Shown: piece by piece, positions 55,748 to 64,000 of the stretch
Layout of the letters: each line of letters begins with the position of its first letter
Position numbering within the stretch: position 1 is the stretch's first letter
From: Flavilitoribacter nigricans DSM 23189 = NBRC 102662
Lineage (GTDB): Bacteria; Bacteroidota; Bacteroidia; Chitinophagales; Saprospiraceae
Length of the DNA stretch: 64,000 bases
Reading direction: 5' to 3'
NCBI RefSeq assembly: GCF_002646595.1
Contig: NZ_PDUD01000026.1
Span: 1-64,000, forward strand
Position numbers and translations under genes: made by a program
Notes under the pieces: generated by a model
What the model was told of the DNA's origin: nothing
The model's input: the letters and a program-made list of their open reading frames with translations, nothing else
Database searches by the model: none

Positions 55748-57220
55748 ATGTACAGATATTATACCATCCTGTTAATCACCCTTTTTTCCTTTGGATGCAA
55801 AGAACAAACTCAAGATGACGCCGCTCAGGATGCAATGAAGATATCCGAGCCGACGGGCGTCGATAATGTCGCCTACAAATGGGGGCAAATTGCCTTGACC
55901 GCTACCGCAAATGATACGGAAAAATTCCGGCCGCGGCCGACGATCACTTCCCGTTTTCTGGGGTTGATCTTTGTTTCCGTATTTGACGCCTGGTCTCGCT
56001 ACGACGAGCAGGCTACTCCAGTCTATCTGACGGGAGTAGAGCGCAGGCCAACGGACGAACATTCACTGAATAACAAAGAAATTGCCATTAGCTATGCCGC
56101 CTTCCGGGCCATGAGCGAATACTTTTATTCCGACAAGGAGTTGTTTGCTAATTTCATGGAGGAGTTGGGCCTCGATCCTAACAATGAATCTATGGATCCG
56201 GGTACTCCTGAAGGCATCGGCAACCTGGCGGCAAAAGCAGTTATCGAAGCCCGTAGAGGAGACGGGGCCAATCAGTACGGAGAGGAAGAAGGCTCGAACG
56301 GAGAACCCTATTTCAACTATATAGGTTACGAGCCCGTCAATTCCGCCGACGAAAATGTCGATCCCAACCGCTGGCAGCCCAAATATTTTTCGGACGGGAA
56401 AGGCGGCCAGTACGCCCCCGGATGTTTAACGCCCTTTTGGGATAAGGTCCGGCCGGTGGCCCTAAAATCCGGTGATCAGTTCCGTCCCGGCCCACCGCCG
56501 ATGATCGGTTCGGAACAACTGGAAAAAGAAGTGCGGGAAGTCATCGAATTGCAGGCCAATCTGACCGATGAGCAGAAAGCGCTGGTGGAATTCATGCGCG
56601 ACGGTCCGCAATCGGTGCAGCAGGCAGGCCATTGGCTGACCTTTGCTCAGGATGTTTCGCGCCGGGATAATCACACGCTCGACGAAGACGTAAAGATGTA
56701 TTTTTATAATCAGGTAGTGGCAATGGATGCCTTCATTGCTTCCTGGGATTCAAAGATGTACTACGATTATGCCCGACCCTACGCGCTGGTTCACCGGTAC
56801 TACGAAGATCAGAAGATCAAAGCCTGGGGAGGCGAAGGCAAGGGGATGATCGAGATGGACGGTAGCCAGTGGCGGCCGTACTCGCCGGAAACTTTTCTAT
56901 GCCCCCCATTCCCCAGCTACGTCTCGGGGCACAGTACAATTAGCGGCGGCTGTGCCGAAGCCCTGAAATTGTGGACGGGTAGTGACGAATTTGGAGTGGA
57001 AGTGGAAATGGTAGCCGGTGCTATGACCGAACCGGATAATCTGGGTGATACGGTGACCCTGGCGTTTCCGACTTTTACGGAAACCGCTGAGATGGCCGGT
57101 ATTTCCCGGGTACTGGGAGGATATCATATCCAGTCTGATAATATTGAAGGCCTGGAACTCGGCAGAGACGTTGCCCGGGAGGCCTGGAAATTCTACAAAT
57201 TACATACCGGAGAAAATTAA
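55748..57220 (+). CDS. Vanadium-dependent haloperoxidase/PAP2-like lipoprotein
   Basis: The 490-residue protein has a lipoprotein signal (ITLFSFGC, Cys16) and a C-terminal PAP2/haloperoxidase core. All anion-binding residues of the superfamily are present: Lys336 and Arg343 in KMYYDYARP, His395 in SYVSGHST, and Arg454 and His460 in SRVLGGYH. The enzyme may bind vanadate and oxidise halides with peroxide, or act as an acid phosphatase; sequence cannot separate these. The large N-terminal helical half is haloperoxidase-like. Its stop codon overlaps an ATG (TAATG at 57218-57222) opening the next frame, so it is coupled to the UnbV protein downstream. Confidence 0.9.
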   Translation: MYRYYTILLITLFSFGCKEQTQDDAAQDAMKISEPTGVDNVAYKWGQIALTATANDTEKFRPRPTITSRFLGLIFVSVFDAWSRYDEQATPVYLTGVERRPTDEHSLNNKEIAISYAAFRAMSEYFYSDKELFANFMEELGLDPNNESMDPGTPEGIGNLAAKAVIEARRGDGANQYGEEEGSNGEPYFNYIGYEPVNSADENVDPNRWQPKYFSDGKGGQYAPGCLTPFWDKVRPVALKSGDQFRPGPPPMIGSEQLEKEVREVIELQANLTDEQKALVEFMRDGPQSVQQAGHWLTFAQDVSRRDNHTLDEDVKMYFYNQVVAMDAFIASWDSKMYYDYARPYALVHRYYEDQKIKAWGGEGKGMIEMDGSQWRPYSPETFLCPPFPSYVSGHSTISGGCAEALKLWTGSDEFGVEVEMVAGAMTEPDNLGDTVTLAFPTFTETAEMAGISRVLGGYHIQSDNIEGLELGRDVAREAWKFYKLHTGEN

Positions 57221-57282
57221 TGCGGCACCGCCTCCAGATAGCATTCACAAAACGAGAAGGTGCAACCATTGAAAAGACTATT

Positions 57283-60200
57283 ATGAAAAAGATAGAAAAG
57301 TTAAGCATCGTTTTTCCTTTATTCTTACTGCTGATCTACAGCAGCTGCCAGGAAAAATTCGATATCAACGAGAATAATGACAAGCTGTTTACGCTGATCC
57401 CGGAAAGCCATTCCGGCCTTGATTTCCAGAATGATGTGGTACAGACGCGGGCTAACAACCACATCGTAAACGTCGAATTTATTTCCGGTGGAGGCGTAGC
57501 CGTTGGAGACATTAACCAGGACGGATTGCAGGACCTCTTCTTTACCGGCAACCAGGTTCGTGATCGACTCTACCTAAATCAAGGGAACTTTCAATTCAAG
57601 GACATTTCCGAGAGTGCCGGCATCCTGTCGGATACCCTCTGGTCGAGCGGCGTTACTTTTATCGACATCGATCAGGACGGTGATCAGGACATTTATGTTT
57701 GTCGCAATGTATATCTGGAGGATGAGAACAGCGCTAATCAGCTCTACATCAACAACGGCGATCTTACCTTTACCGAAAGTGCCCAGGCTTTTGGGCTAGC
57801 CGATCGGGGATTTTCCATACAGTCTATATTTTTTGATTACGATAAGGACGGTCTGGTGGATATGTACCTGGTCAATCAACCGCCCAGTATCCCCGGAGTC
57901 GGTGGACAACTCAACCAGTCCATGGCCGCCAATCCTCTGTTCAGCGATAAGCTATACAAAAATACCGGTGGCGGTAAATTTGTGGACGTTACCGATCAGG
58001 CAAATCTCCGGAATTTTGCTTTCGGCCTCTCCGTATCCGTTGGTGATCTCAACGGTGATTCCTGGCTGGACCTCTATGTCTGCAATGACTTTGATGTAGC
58101 TGATCATCTTTATTTAAACCAACAGGACGGCACTTTTAAGGATGTGGTACACGAGTCGACCAAACACATTTCCAATTTTAGTATGGGCAGTGATGTGGCG
58201 GACTACGATAATGACGGCAATCTGGATATCCTGGTGGTAGACATGGTCGCCGAAGACCACAAACGCCTGAAGACGCACATGGGGGCGATGAAACCGGAAG
58301 TATTCTGGGAGCAGGTCAGAACTGGCAAGCACTATCAGTACATGTTCAACACCCTGCAACGGAATAACGGCAATGGCACTTTCAGCGACCTGGCTCAGCT
58401 GGCCGGCGTTTCCAATACCGATTGGAGTTGGGCGCCTTTGTTCGCTGATTTCGATAATGATGGTTACAAAGATATTTTCGTTTCGAACGGAGTAAAGAAC
58501 AACAGCCGGTATAGCGACCTGCAGCGCAAATACGATCATATGCTGGACAGCATCAACGCCTTAGCCCAGAGATCGGGAAGAGATCCGAGCGAACTGACCG
58601 ATGTAATGGACTTCGTCAAACTGGCTCCCAGCGACGAACTCGCTAACTACATCTACAAGAATAACGGCGATTACACCTTCACAAAAATGGTTGAGGAATG
58701 GGGACTGGATTTGCCCACGCTTTCCAATGGTGCAGCCTACGCGGACCTGGATCTCGACGGCGACCTGGACCTGGTGCTCAACAATATGGACCAGAAAGCT
58801 CTCCTTTACAAAAATAATGCGGTAGAAAAGCAGGCTGGAAATTATCTGCGCTTCCAACTGAACGCAGAAGGGAATGGGAATATTTACGGTACCAAGGTCT
58901 CCCTCTACCAGGACGGACAATTGTGGCAACTGATACAGGTAAACAATGCCCGGGGATATATGTCCAAAAGCGAAGACATCGTCCATTTTGGAGTAGGTGC
59001 GAAAAATGCCGTGGAAAAAGCTGTAGTCGAATGGCCCGACGGTTCGGTCTATACCCTGGAAAATATCAACGCCAATCAGGTCGTGCAGGTGGATCAGGCC
59101 AACGCGCAGCCGGGAGCTGGTCCCGACCGGCCGGCAGCAACCAGGTTTAAACCGGTATCGGACGTAGTGGCCCTGGATCAAACCATGCACCAGGAGAATA
59201 TTTACGACGACTATGCCAAAGAAGTACTGCTGCCCCACAAGATGTCCCAATTTGGCCCGTGTATCGGAGTCGGTGACGTCAATGGAGACCAGCGGGAAGA
59301 CTTTTTTGTCGGTGGAGCCGCCGGTTATTCGGGTACCTTGTATCTGCAAAATTCCAGTGGTGCATTTGATGCCGTTGAAAATGGTGCCTGGTCCGCCGAT
59401 CGGGCCAGTGAAGATATGGGCATTGCCTTTTTTGATGCCGACGGAGACCAGGACCTGGATCTGTTCATCGTGAGCGGCGGCAACGAATTTGCCGAAGATG
59501 CTCCGGAGTTGCAGGACCGCCTGTACCTCAATGACGGGAGCGGCCAATTTGTAAAAAGCCCGAATGGTCTGCCCAGCTATTTAAGCAGCGGTTCCTGCGT
59601 GGTTCCCCACGATTTTGATAAAGACGGAGATATAGATCTGTTTATCGGTGGAAGATTGGTTCCCGGGAAATACCCGGTCCCGGCCAGTAGCCAGTTGCTT
59701 GAGAACCACGGTGGCAAATTTGTGGATGTCACTTCCGAAAAAGCTCCCGGTCTGAACGATCTGGGATTGGTGACCGCCGCAACCTGGACGGATCAGGACC
59801 AGGATGGGCTGGACGATCTGGTGGTAGTTGGCGAATGGATGCCCGTCACCCTGTTCGTACAGACCTCCGATCAGCATTTTGAAAAACAGGAAATGGAAGG
59901 GCTGGAAGACTCCAACGGCTGGTACTACTCCGTCAGTGCCGATGATATGGACGGTGATGGGGATCAGGACCTGATCGTCGGTAACCTGGGATTGAATTAC
60001 AAATACAAAGCCAGTTCCGAAGAGCCCTTTGAGGTCTACAGCTATGATTTTGACAATAACGGTAGCCTGGATATCGTCCTGAGTTATTACGAACACGGAG
60101 TGGCCTTTCCGGTAAGAGGTAAGGATTGTTCCACCCAGCAGATCCCTTCCCTGAGTGAAAAGTTCGAGACCTACGAGGAATTCGGAGGCTCCAATCTGAA

Positions 60201-60639
60201 CGAGATCTTTGGTTCAAAGCTCAATACTGCCCAAAACTTCCAGGCGAAGACTTTTGCTTCGGCCTACATTGAAAACCTGGGAGACGGTCAGTTTGAATGG
60301 AAGCCCCTGCCAAGTTTGGCCCAGGTATCTTCCATCAACAATATCCTTATCAAAGATTACGATTCCGATGGTTTTAAGGACCTGCTCGTTTCCGGAAATT
60401 TACATTCATCGGAAATCGAAACCCCTCGGAATGATGCTGGAACCGGCTTACTACTTAGGGGTAACGGCCGGGGAGATTTTGTGCCGGTACCGGTCAGGGA
60501 AAGTGGTTTTTTCGCTTTTCACGATGCAAAGGACATGAAAACCATCAAGGTAGGCAATCGGGAGATCATACTCGTGGCCAACAACAGTTATTACCTGCAG
60601 ACTTTCGAATATTTGGGAGAGCTGTTGAGCATGAAATGA
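57283..60639 (+). CDS. Large FG-GAP/UnbV lipoprotein
   Basis: The 1118-residue lipoprotein has a signal ending in YSSC. A first FG-GAP propeller (about 65-500) has DINQDGLQDLFFTGN and DYDNDGNLDILVVD calcium loops. An UnbV/ASPIC domain (about 520-630: YMSKSEDIVHFGVGAKNAVE then VEWPDGSVY) and a second FG-GAP region (about 660-1110) follow. It is larger than the 764-residue relative across the haloperoxidase gene and lacks its TPR region. An ATG at 57220 is in frame and overlaps the previous stop codon, but the signal peptide points to 57283. A surface-exposed, calcium-stabilised binding protein is the likely type; the ligand is unknown. Confidence 0.9.
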   Translation: MKKIEKLSIVFPLFLLLIYSSCQEKFDINENNDKLFTLIPESHSGLDFQNDVVQTRANNHIVNVEFISGGGVAVGDINQDGLQDLFFTGNQVRDRLYLNQGNFQFKDISESAGILSDTLWSSGVTFIDIDQDGDQDIYVCRNVYLEDENSANQLYINNGDLTFTESAQAFGLADRGFSIQSIFFDYDKDGLVDMYLVNQPPSIPGVGGQLNQSMAANPLFSDKLYKNTGGGKFVDVTDQANLRNFAFGLSVSVGDLNGDSWLDLYVCNDFDVADHLYLNQQDGTFKDVVHESTKHISNFSMGSDVADYDNDGNLDILVVDMVAEDHKRLKTHMGAMKPEVFWEQVRTGKHYQYMFNTLQRNNGNGTFSDLAQLAGVSNTDWSWAPLFADFDNDGYKDIFVSNGVKNNSRYSDLQRKYDHMLDSINALAQRSGRDPSELTDVMDFVKLAPSDELANYIYKNNGDYTFTKMVEEWGLDLPTLSNGAAYADLDLDGDLDLVLNNMDQKALLYKNNAVEKQAGNYLRFQLNAEGNGNIYGTKVSLYQDGQLWQLIQVNNARGYMSKSEDIVHFGVGAKNAVEKAVVEWPDGSVYTLENINANQVVQVDQANAQPGAGPDRPAATRFKPVSDVVALDQTMHQENIYDDYAKEVLLPHKMSQFGPCIGVGDVNGDQREDFFVGGAAGYSGTLYLQNSSGAFDAVENGAWSADRASEDMGIAFFDADGDQDLDLFIVSGGNEFAEDAPELQDRLYLNDGSGQFVKSPNGLPSYLSSGSCVVPHDFDKDGDIDLFIGGRLVPGKYPVPASSQLLENHGGKFVDVTSEKAPGLNDLGLVTAATWTDQDQDGLDDLVVVGEWMPVTLFVQTSDQHFEKQEMEGLEDSNGWYYSVSADDMDGDGDQDLIVGNLGLNYKYKASSEEPFEVYSYDFDNNGSLDIVLSYYEHGVAFPVRGKDCSTQQIPSLSEKFETYEEFGGSNLNEIFGSKLNTAQNFQAKTFASAYIENLGDGQFEWKPLPSLAQVSSINNILIKDYDSDGFKDLLVSGNLHSSEIETPRNDAGTGLLLRGNGRGDFVPVPVRESGFFAFHDAKDMKTIKVGNREIILVANNSYYLQTFEYLGELLSMK

Positions 60640-60729
60640 TCGGTTTCACGGCAGCAAAACGCTAGGGATATACACTGAATTTTGCCGGAAGACTCTGGTC
60701 GCCGGCAGACACCAACAAAATGAAGCATC

Positions 60730-61524
60730 TTGGATCTAAGTCATTTAAAAGTGCTGGTCACCGGGGGAGGTGGAGTAGGGGTCGGAGCCGGGGTCTGCGA
60801 AGCACTGGATCAGTTTGGTGCCACGCTGATCATCAATGAAAAGGAATCGGAGAAAGCGGAGCAGGCCGTCAAAAAATACCGCAATGCCCTTCCTGTCCAG
60901 GCCGACATTACCGACGAGGCCCAGGTGAAACGGATGTTCGGGACCATTGCGGAAAAACTGGGCCCGATCAACGGCCTGGTCAATAATGCCGGCGTGGGTC
61001 TAACCAAAGCCGTGCAGGATATTGAAGAATGGGAATTCGACCGGCTGTACAGTGTTAATGTGAAGGGCATGTGGCTGGTCAGTAAATATTTTGTGCGGCA
61101 GCTTTTAGCCCATCGGATTCCGGGTAATATCGTCAATGTATCGTCCGTACATGGATTCGCTAGTCAACCGAACTATTCCACCTATGCTTCTTCCAAAGCG
61201 GCGGTGGAGGGTTTCACCCGGGCGATCGCCTTTGAGCTGGGCCGGTACGGTATTCGCTGTAATGCGATCGGTCCCGGGTATGTGCACGCCGAGCAAAACT
61301 TTGATCTGATCCGTAAATGGGCCGATGATCCGGAAGCGTGGGCCCGGGAATTTAAAGATGATCAACAGGCGCTGCACCACTTTATCGAACCGGTTGATTG
61401 TGGTAATACGGCGGCATTTTTGCTTTCGGAGCTCAGCCGGTCCATTACCGGACAAACCATCTATGTGGATGGAGGAAAGACGATTATGTTGTTCAACCGA
61501 AACTATGTGGAACCGAAGGTTTAG
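60730..61524 (+). CDS. Short-chain dehydrogenase/reductase
   Basis: The 264-residue classical SDR has TGGGGVGVGAGV for cofactor binding (one glycine more than usual), NNAG, the catalytic Ser (NVSSVHGF) and YASSK, and ends with the GGKTI segment. The only start in frame before the Rossmann strand is TTG at 60730, because an in-frame TGA lies just upstream. An ATG at 60720 is in another frame. TTG initiation or a one-base indel would explain this. It is encoded 90 bp after the UnbV gene and before the CBM9-like gene, so a sugar or polyol dehydrogenase role in the same locus is plausible. Confidence 0.85.
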   Translation: MDLSHLKVLVTGGGGVGVGAGVCEALDQFGATLIINEKESEKAEQAVKKYRNALPVQADITDEAQVKRMFGTIAEKLGPINGLVNNAGVGLTKAVQDIEEWEFDRLYSVNVKGMWLVSKYFVRQLLAHRIPGNIVNVSSVHGFASQPNYSTYASSKAAVEGFTRAIAFELGRYGIRCNAIGPGYVHAEQNFDLIRKWADDPEAWAREFKDDQQALHHFIEPVDCGNTAAFLLSELSRSITGQTIYVDGGKTIMLFNRNYVEPKV

Positions 61525-61591
61525 TAGTTTAGACCCAAAAGATCAGCCGATAACCGCTCCCTAATCATCGCCATTAAAAGTCAAAGACGGT

Positions 61592-62305
61592 ATGCACCAT
61601 CACCCTATTGCTCATATTTTAGTCAGCATATTGATCCTGTCAATAGCTGCCTGCCAATCCGACAACATGAAACGATACGAGGTCAGAAAAGCAGACCGTC
61701 CCGTGCAGTTAAGCGGCATGGGTACCGACCAGATCTGGGAATCAGCCGTTGCGCTCAGCGATTTCACTTTCCCCTGGAGAAGCGAGACGGCGCCGGCTAC
61801 CACTTTCCGGGCGCTCTGGGATGATAACCACTTCTATTTTCTGTACCGGGCCCTCGATCCGGAGATCATCAGCAAACAGGAAGGTTTAGGTGAACGGGAT
61901 GTGGTCGATTCCGACCGGGTGGAAATATTTTTCAAAGCGGATGACCGCATGGATCCATACCACGCGCTCGAAATGGATGCGCTGGGCCGGGTACTGGATA
62001 CAAAAGGGATCTACTACCGGAACGTGGATTACGACTGGGACTGGCCCGATGGGCACCTGCAACTCAAAGCCTCCACCGATGCTGACGGCTACTGGGTGGA
62101 AGGTTCGATCAGCCTGGAATCGCTGCGGCAGTTGGGTCTCTATCAGGATGACCATCTGCTGAAGGCCGGCCTGTTTCGGGGAGATTACCGGCGAGTTGAC
62201 AAGGACGAAACGGAAGTACGCTGGATCAGTTGGGTCATGCCCGATTCGGAAAAACCGGACTTTCATATCCCCTCCTCTTTCGGGGAATTACTATTGGTAG
62301 AGTGA
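61592..62305 (+). CDS. CBM9-like carbohydrate-binding lipoprotein
   Basis: The 237-residue protein has a lipoprotein signal (lipobox IAAC, Cys21) and a single family-9-like carbohydrate-binding beta-sandwich: TFRALWDDNHFYFLYRALDP, then SDRVEIFFKADDRMDPYHAL, then VEGSISLESLRQLG. Bacteroidota carbohydrate-binding-like lipoproteins of this size sit at the surface and bind sugars or aromatics. It starts 67 bp after the SDR gene and precedes the DUF5107 gene. Confidence 0.85.
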   Translation: MHHHPIAHILVSILILSIAACQSDNMKRYEVRKADRPVQLSGMGTDQIWESAVALSDFTFPWRSETAPATTFRALWDDNHFYFLYRALDPEIISKQEGLGERDVVDSDRVEIFFKADDRMDPYHALEMDALGRVLDTKGIYYRNVDYDWDWPDGHLQLKASTDADGYWVEGSISLESLRQLGLYQDDHLLKAGLFRGDYRRVDKDETEVRWISWVMPDSEKPDFHIPSSFGELLLVE

Positions 62306-62330
62306 TCCGCTAAACTTTGCAATAATAAAT

Positions 62331-62442
62331 GCGCTTCAGGCGTCTTGCGGGAAGCGACAGCGCCCAAGCTGTACTTCCTGAGTCAGGTTCCTACCCGGTT
62401 CTCTCATCAGATGAAAGCGCTCCCCACATTATCCGACATTAG
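62331..62442. other. GC-rich structured leader segment
   Basis: A GC-rich block in otherwise AT-rich spacer DNA can close with GCGCTT near 62331 and AAGCGC near 62420. Between them are an ACAGC/GCTGT hairpin and the palindromes CCTGAGTCAGG and TCATCAGATGA. An ATG at 62329 also opens a 37-codon frame across it. It could be a leader structure, a small ORF, or chance; no known riboswitch consensus fits. Confidence 0.3.
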
Positions 62443-62561
62443 CAGTTAACGCAATTACCGAATACCCCAAACGCTCCTATAAAAAATACTGTGTACGCAC
62501 ACGCACCCTCTGTAAATTGCTTATCTTAATGAATTCCAATCGCCATCTAAAACCACCTGCG

Positions 62562-64000
62562 ATGCAAGCTCTTAGAATGTTCTTCCTGCTGTCCGTATCC
62601 TTAATGCTCCATACCTCTCTGTGGAGTCAACGAGCGACGATCAGCAGTGAACAAACCGCCCTGACCACCTACCCTTTCTCCGATCCCGATCCGGTGCCGA
62701 TCCTGGTATCGAATCCTAAGATCTATCCCTACTTCAAATACGAGGGCTACACGCCGGGTGGCCAAGACCAGGACTGGAACGTCGTCCATCTCGAAAATGA
62801 CTATCTGGATGTGTGGGTACTTCCGGAGGTAGGTGGTAAAGTGTGGGGCGCCCGGGAGAAATCAACCGGCGAGGAATTTATCTACCGGAACGAAGTGATG
62901 AAATTTCGCAATATTGCCATGCGCGGACCGTGGACTTCCGGGGGTATTGAATTCAACTTCGGCATTATCGGTCACCATCCTTCCACGGCGACACCCGTAG
63001 ATTACAAAATTGTGCAGGAAGAGGACGGAAGCGTGAGCTGCTGGGTGGGCAATATGGACCTCGCCTCCCGCACGCAGTGGCGCGTGAAGATCAATTTGCC
63101 CAAAGACAAAGCCTATTTTGAAACCCGCGCCCTCTGGTACAACCCCACGGCTTTGCACCAGTCCTACTACAATTGGATGACCGGAGCCGCTTTCGCAACC
63201 GACGATCTGGAATTCTACTGCCCCGGCGACCAGTACCTCGAACACGGCGGCGATCCGCATCCGTGGCCAACTGAATACGGCCGCCACATTGCCGAATACA
63301 AAGAGAACGATTTTTTATCCCACAAGTCCTACCACGTCGTAGGAGAATACAATGATTTTTTCGGCGGATATTACCACGATCAGGGCTACGGCTTCGGCCA
63401 TTGGTCGCCGTACGACGAGATGCCCGGCCAGAAACTCTGGCTTTGGTCGCTGGCCCGCAACGGAGGTATTTGGGAAGATCTGCTCACCGATACGGATGGC
63501 CAGTACATCGAGTTTCAGGCCGGACGGCTGTTCAATCAATATTCGCCCGGGAGTGATGGCAATCCCGTTACCCAGGCGGTTTTCCCACCCCATTCCACCG
63601 ACCAGTGGCAGGAACGCTGGTTTCCGGTCAAGGCTATCGGGGGACTGACGGATGTATCTCCCAGTGCCGTCCTGCATATCGAACCGGTTGACGGGAAAAT
63701 GCAGATCGGCATCAACGCCCTGGAACAGGCTGCGGGCACGCTCCGCGTTTTTGCGGGTGACCGGAAAGTTCTGGAAAAAGAGATAGCCCTGCCTCCCATG
63801 GGTATTTTCCGGGAAAGCATAGACTGGCCGACTTCGGAGCAGGGTTTCCGGGTCACCGTAGATGGTATGGGGCTGGATTACGACAGTGATCCCCAAAAGT
63901 TGAAACTCAAGCGCCCTTTTCAAAAGCCTGCATTACCCGATACGCCGCCGTCGGAGCTCCACTATCGCGCCGGTATGGAATGGATGGACTTCCGGGAATA
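62562..64000 (+). CDS. Secreted DUF5107 protein, truncated by the window end
   Basis: An ATG at 62562 opens a frame that stays open for 479 codons to the end of the window. It has a signal peptide (FFLLSVSLMLHTSLWSQ) and then a DUF5107 / galactose-mutarotase-like beta-sandwich: LENDYLDVWVLPEVGGKVWG, RGPWTSGGIEFNFG, WYNPTALHQSYYNWMTGA and YYHDQGYGFGHWSPYDEMPG. DUF5107 proteins are large, often with C-terminal TPRs, and are found in carbohydrate-utilisation loci. The rest of the gene lies outside the window. Confidence 0.85.
   Translation, partial: MQALRMFFLLSVSLMLHTSLWSQRATISSEQTALTTYPFSDPDPVPILVSNPKIYPYFKYEGYTPGGQDQDWNVVHLENDYLDVWVLPEVGGKVWGAREKSTGEEFIYRNEVMKFRNIAMRGPWTSGGIEFNFGIIGHHPSTATPVDYKIVQEEDGSVSCWVGNMDLASRTQWRVKINLPKDKAYFETRALWYNPTALHQSYYNWMTGAAFATDDLEFYCPGDQYLEHGGDPHPWPTEYGRHIAEYKENDFLSHKSYHVVGEYNDFFGGYYHDQGYGFGHWSPYDEMPGQKLWLWSLARNGGIWEDLLTDTDGQYIEFQAGRLFNQYSPGSDGNPVTQAVFPPHSTDQWQERWFPVKAIGGLTDVSPSAVLHIEPVDGKMQIGINALEQAAGTLRVFAGDRKVLEKEIALPPMGIFRESIDWPTSEQGFRVTVDGMGLDYDSDPQKLKLKRPFQKPALPDTPPSELHYRAGMEWMDFRE

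Noticed and set aside
62331-62442. Hammerhead ribozyme or SRP-like RNA on the minus strand
   Set aside because: CTGATGA is present but no GAAA follows a proper stem II. The SRP-like AGGAAG segment lacks the GGAAGG tetraloop core.
1-64000. tRNA or rRNA genes
   Set aside because: No GGTTCGAATCC-type T-arm with a matching acceptor stem and no rRNA segment was seen by eye; a covariance search was not possible.

Overview
The window reads as chromosomal DNA of a free-living, probably marine member of the Bacteroidota, most likely of the Saprospiria/Lewinella type. The evidence is a SusC/SusD pair, three secreted proteins with C-terminal type IX secretion (T9SS) sorting domains (ends near 12106, 35837 and 45843), a PorZ homologue, FG-GAP/UnbV lipoproteins, promoters of the Bacteroidota form TTG-N19-TAnnTTTG (for example before recA), and no obvious strong Shine-Dalgarno sequences. 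I found no tRNA, rRNA, CRISPR array or complete insertion sequence. The genus is an inference; no marker beyond recA is present.

Layout. 0.1-5 kb: catabolic and housekeeping genes on the minus strand (3-oxoadipyl-CoA-type thiolase, cellobiose 2-epimerase-like protein, MazG-like pyrophosphohydrolase), then an SDR oxidoreductase with its TetR repressor; three copies of one dyad mark their operators. 5-8 kb: bicupin, Gfo/Idh/MocA oxidoreductase, ThuA-like protein. 8.5-12.1 kb: a 1199-residue secreted beta-helix protein made of 146-residue repeats. 12.2-16.3 kb: DUF1080 lipoprotein and a tricorn-like protease. 16.5-25.5 kb: Crp-like regulator, YceI, an M14 peptidase/Na+ symporter/small membrane protein operon, and a gluzincin-propeller-barrel protein. 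25.5-31.5 kb: a possible small RNA, an orphan NarL-type regulator, a glucosaminidase-LysM protein, a beta-barrel, recA and a 2TM protein. 31.5-42.3 kb: a frameshifted gene, thermolysin-like protease, GNAT, lipoprotein, nadD, porZ, a nucleotidyltransferase, a MITE and a membrane protein. 42.6-45.8 kb: a trypsin-like secreted protease.

46-64 kb looks like a nutrient-acquisition locus: SusC, SusD, two FG-GAP/UnbV lipoproteins, a vanadium-haloperoxidase/PAP2-type lipoprotein, an SDR, a CBM9-like lipoprotein and the start of a DUF5107 protein that runs off the window. A visibly AT-rich type II restriction-modification pair (C5 methyltransferase plus a convergent PD-(D/E)XK-like nuclease gene, about 50.8-53.1 kb) sits inside this locus, between the SusCD terminator and the first UnbV gene, and looks horizontally acquired.

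What stands out most: the TetR/SDR operator set; the RM island splitting the SusCD-UnbV-haloperoxidase neighbourhood; an exact 876-bp higher-order repeat in the beta-helix gene; a 161-bp MITE with a TAA target duplication; an octamer array built from two alternating words; a promoter-plus-hairpins element that could be a small RNA; and a gene broken by two one-base homopolymer losses.
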